Positions 6,585 through 7,350 of a DNA stretch of 7,350 nucleotides are shown in pieces (within the stretch, counting starts at the first letter, position 1; each line of letters begins with the position of its first letter). The notes beneath the pieces were generated by a model. It saw only the letters and a program-made list of their open reading frames with translations, made no database searches and was not told where the DNA came from. Position numbers and translations under genes: made by a program. This stretch comes from Bifidobacteriaceae bacterium. GTDB taxonomy: Bacteria > Actinomycetota > Actinomycetes > Actinomycetales > WQXJ01. The DNA lies in NCBI GenBank assembly GCA_031276585.1, contig JAISMT010000034.1:1-7350 (forward strand). Reading direction: 5' to 3'.

Positions 6585-7350
6585 CTATGGCGTCCCCCGT
6601 TTGGCCCGGCCGCGGGTTTTACCCCGAATTTCGGCGGAAAGCTCTACTTTGCGGATACGGGTAATCTCGGGGGTTACTTCCACACATTCATCCACTGCGG
6701 CGAACTCTAGTGATTCTTCCAAAGTTAGACGCTGGGGCGGGGTGAGGCGCTCCAACTCGTCCCCGGTAGAAGAACGCATATTGGTGAGCTTCTTTTCCCG
6801 GGTGATGTTCACGTCCATGTCCTCATTACGGGGGTTTTCCCCTACCACCATGCCTTCATAGACTTCCTCAGTGGGAGCCACAAAGAATTTACCGCGCTCC
6901 TGGAGAGCTGTGATGGCGTAAGGCGTGGCCACCCCCGCGCGGTCAGCCACCATGGAACCAGTGTTACGCAGCTCAATAGGCCCTGCCCAGGGTTGGTAAC
7001 CGTCCGCAATGGAAGAAGCGATCCCGGTCCCCCGGGTCTCGGTCAAAAACTGGGTCCGGAAAGAAATCAACCCCCGGGCCGGTACTTGGAACTCCATCCG
7101 TACCCAACCCGAACCGTGGTTGGACATTTCCAACATGCGGCCTTTACGTACCGCCAGTAGCTGGGTCACCGTACCCAGGTACTCTTCCGGCACATCTACC
7201 GTGAGACGTTCCATGGGTTCCATCACCACCCCATCTACTTCTTTTGTCACCACTTGGGGTTTACCTACCGTGAGTTCAAAGCCTTCCCGGCGCATCTGCT
7301 CTACCAGCACAGCTAACGCTAATTCACCGCGGCCTTGCACTTCCCACACG
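6585..7350 (-). CDS. typA: ribosome-associated GTPase TypA/BipA, C-terminal part (5' end outside window)
   Basis: This is the last 254 residues of a protein of usually 600-640 aa; the GTPase domain lies beyond position 7350. The fragment opens in domain III with VQGRGELALAVLVEQMRREG and continues with VGKP. The domain V and C-terminal signatures follow: EPMERLTVDVPEEYLG, RKGRMLEM, VPARGLISFRTQFLTETRGTGI, LQERGKFFV, VYEGMVVGE, MDVNITREKKLTNMRSS, LEESLEF, VEVTPE.TRIRK. These distinguish TypA/BipA from EF-G and LepA. The protein acts on the ribosome in assembly and stress or cold adaptation. It ends with a basic tail (GKTRGRAKRGTP) and the stop codon TAG, followed at once by the membrane protein frame. 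No start codon is visible: the GTG at 7349 is an internal valine codon. Confidence 0.97.
   Translation of the reverse strand, partial: VWEVQGRGELALAVLVEQMRREGFELTVGKPQVVTKEVDGVVMEPMERLTVDVPEEYLGTVTQLLAVRKGRMLEMSNHGSGWVRMEFQVPARGLISFRTQFLTETRGTGIASSIADGYQPWAGPIELRNTGSMVADRAGVATPYAITALQERGKFFVAPTEEVYEGMVVGENPRNEDMDVNITREKKLTNMRSSTGDELERLTPPQRLTLEESLEFAAVDECVEVTPEITRIRKVELSAEIRGKTRGRAKRGTP

Overview
The window looks like chromosomal DNA from an actinobacterium of moderate GC content. The best evidence is a 7Fe ferredoxin gene overlapping a DapC-type aminotransferase gene, a typA gene nearby, and an ATP-binding protein of a type common in Actinobacteria. A member of the Actinomycetaceae is my guess, at low confidence; nothing seen fixes the genus.

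Layout: positions 1-70 are seven perfect copies of a 10-bp tandem repeat, possibly continuing upstream of the window. Immediately downstream, on the plus strand, is a 375-aa AAA-type ATPase of unknown role (102-1229). It is the only plus-strand gene and converges on citrate synthase with 11 bp between the stop codons. All other genes lie on the minus strand. In their own transcription order they are: the C-terminal 254 residues of the ribosome-associated GTPase TypA/BipA (7350-6585); a small multi-pass membrane protein (6507-6202, probably starting further upstream); a VanW-domain envelope protein (6159-4342); ferredoxin fdxA (4182-3865); N-succinyldiaminopimelate aminotransferase dapC (3868-2735), overlapping fdxA by four bases; and citrate synthase gltA (2545-1241).

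The minus-strand genes are core functions: translation and stress (typA), cell envelope (vanW), electron transfer (fdxA), lysine and peptidoglycan precursor synthesis (dapC) and the TCA cycle (gltA). fdxA and dapC look translationally coupled. The typA / small membrane protein / fdxA / dapC order recalls the mycobacterial typA-mshB-Rv1171-fdxC-Rv1178 region, with a vanW gene here instead of mshB. The gltA gene is preceded by a 189-bp leader holding three inverted repeats. The likeliest accessory element is the repeat array plus ATPase at the left edge. I see no rRNA, tRNA, insertion sequence or CRISPR array, and no clearly new multi-gene system. The most interesting signals are the repeat array, the gltA leader, and the non-standard start of the small membrane protein.
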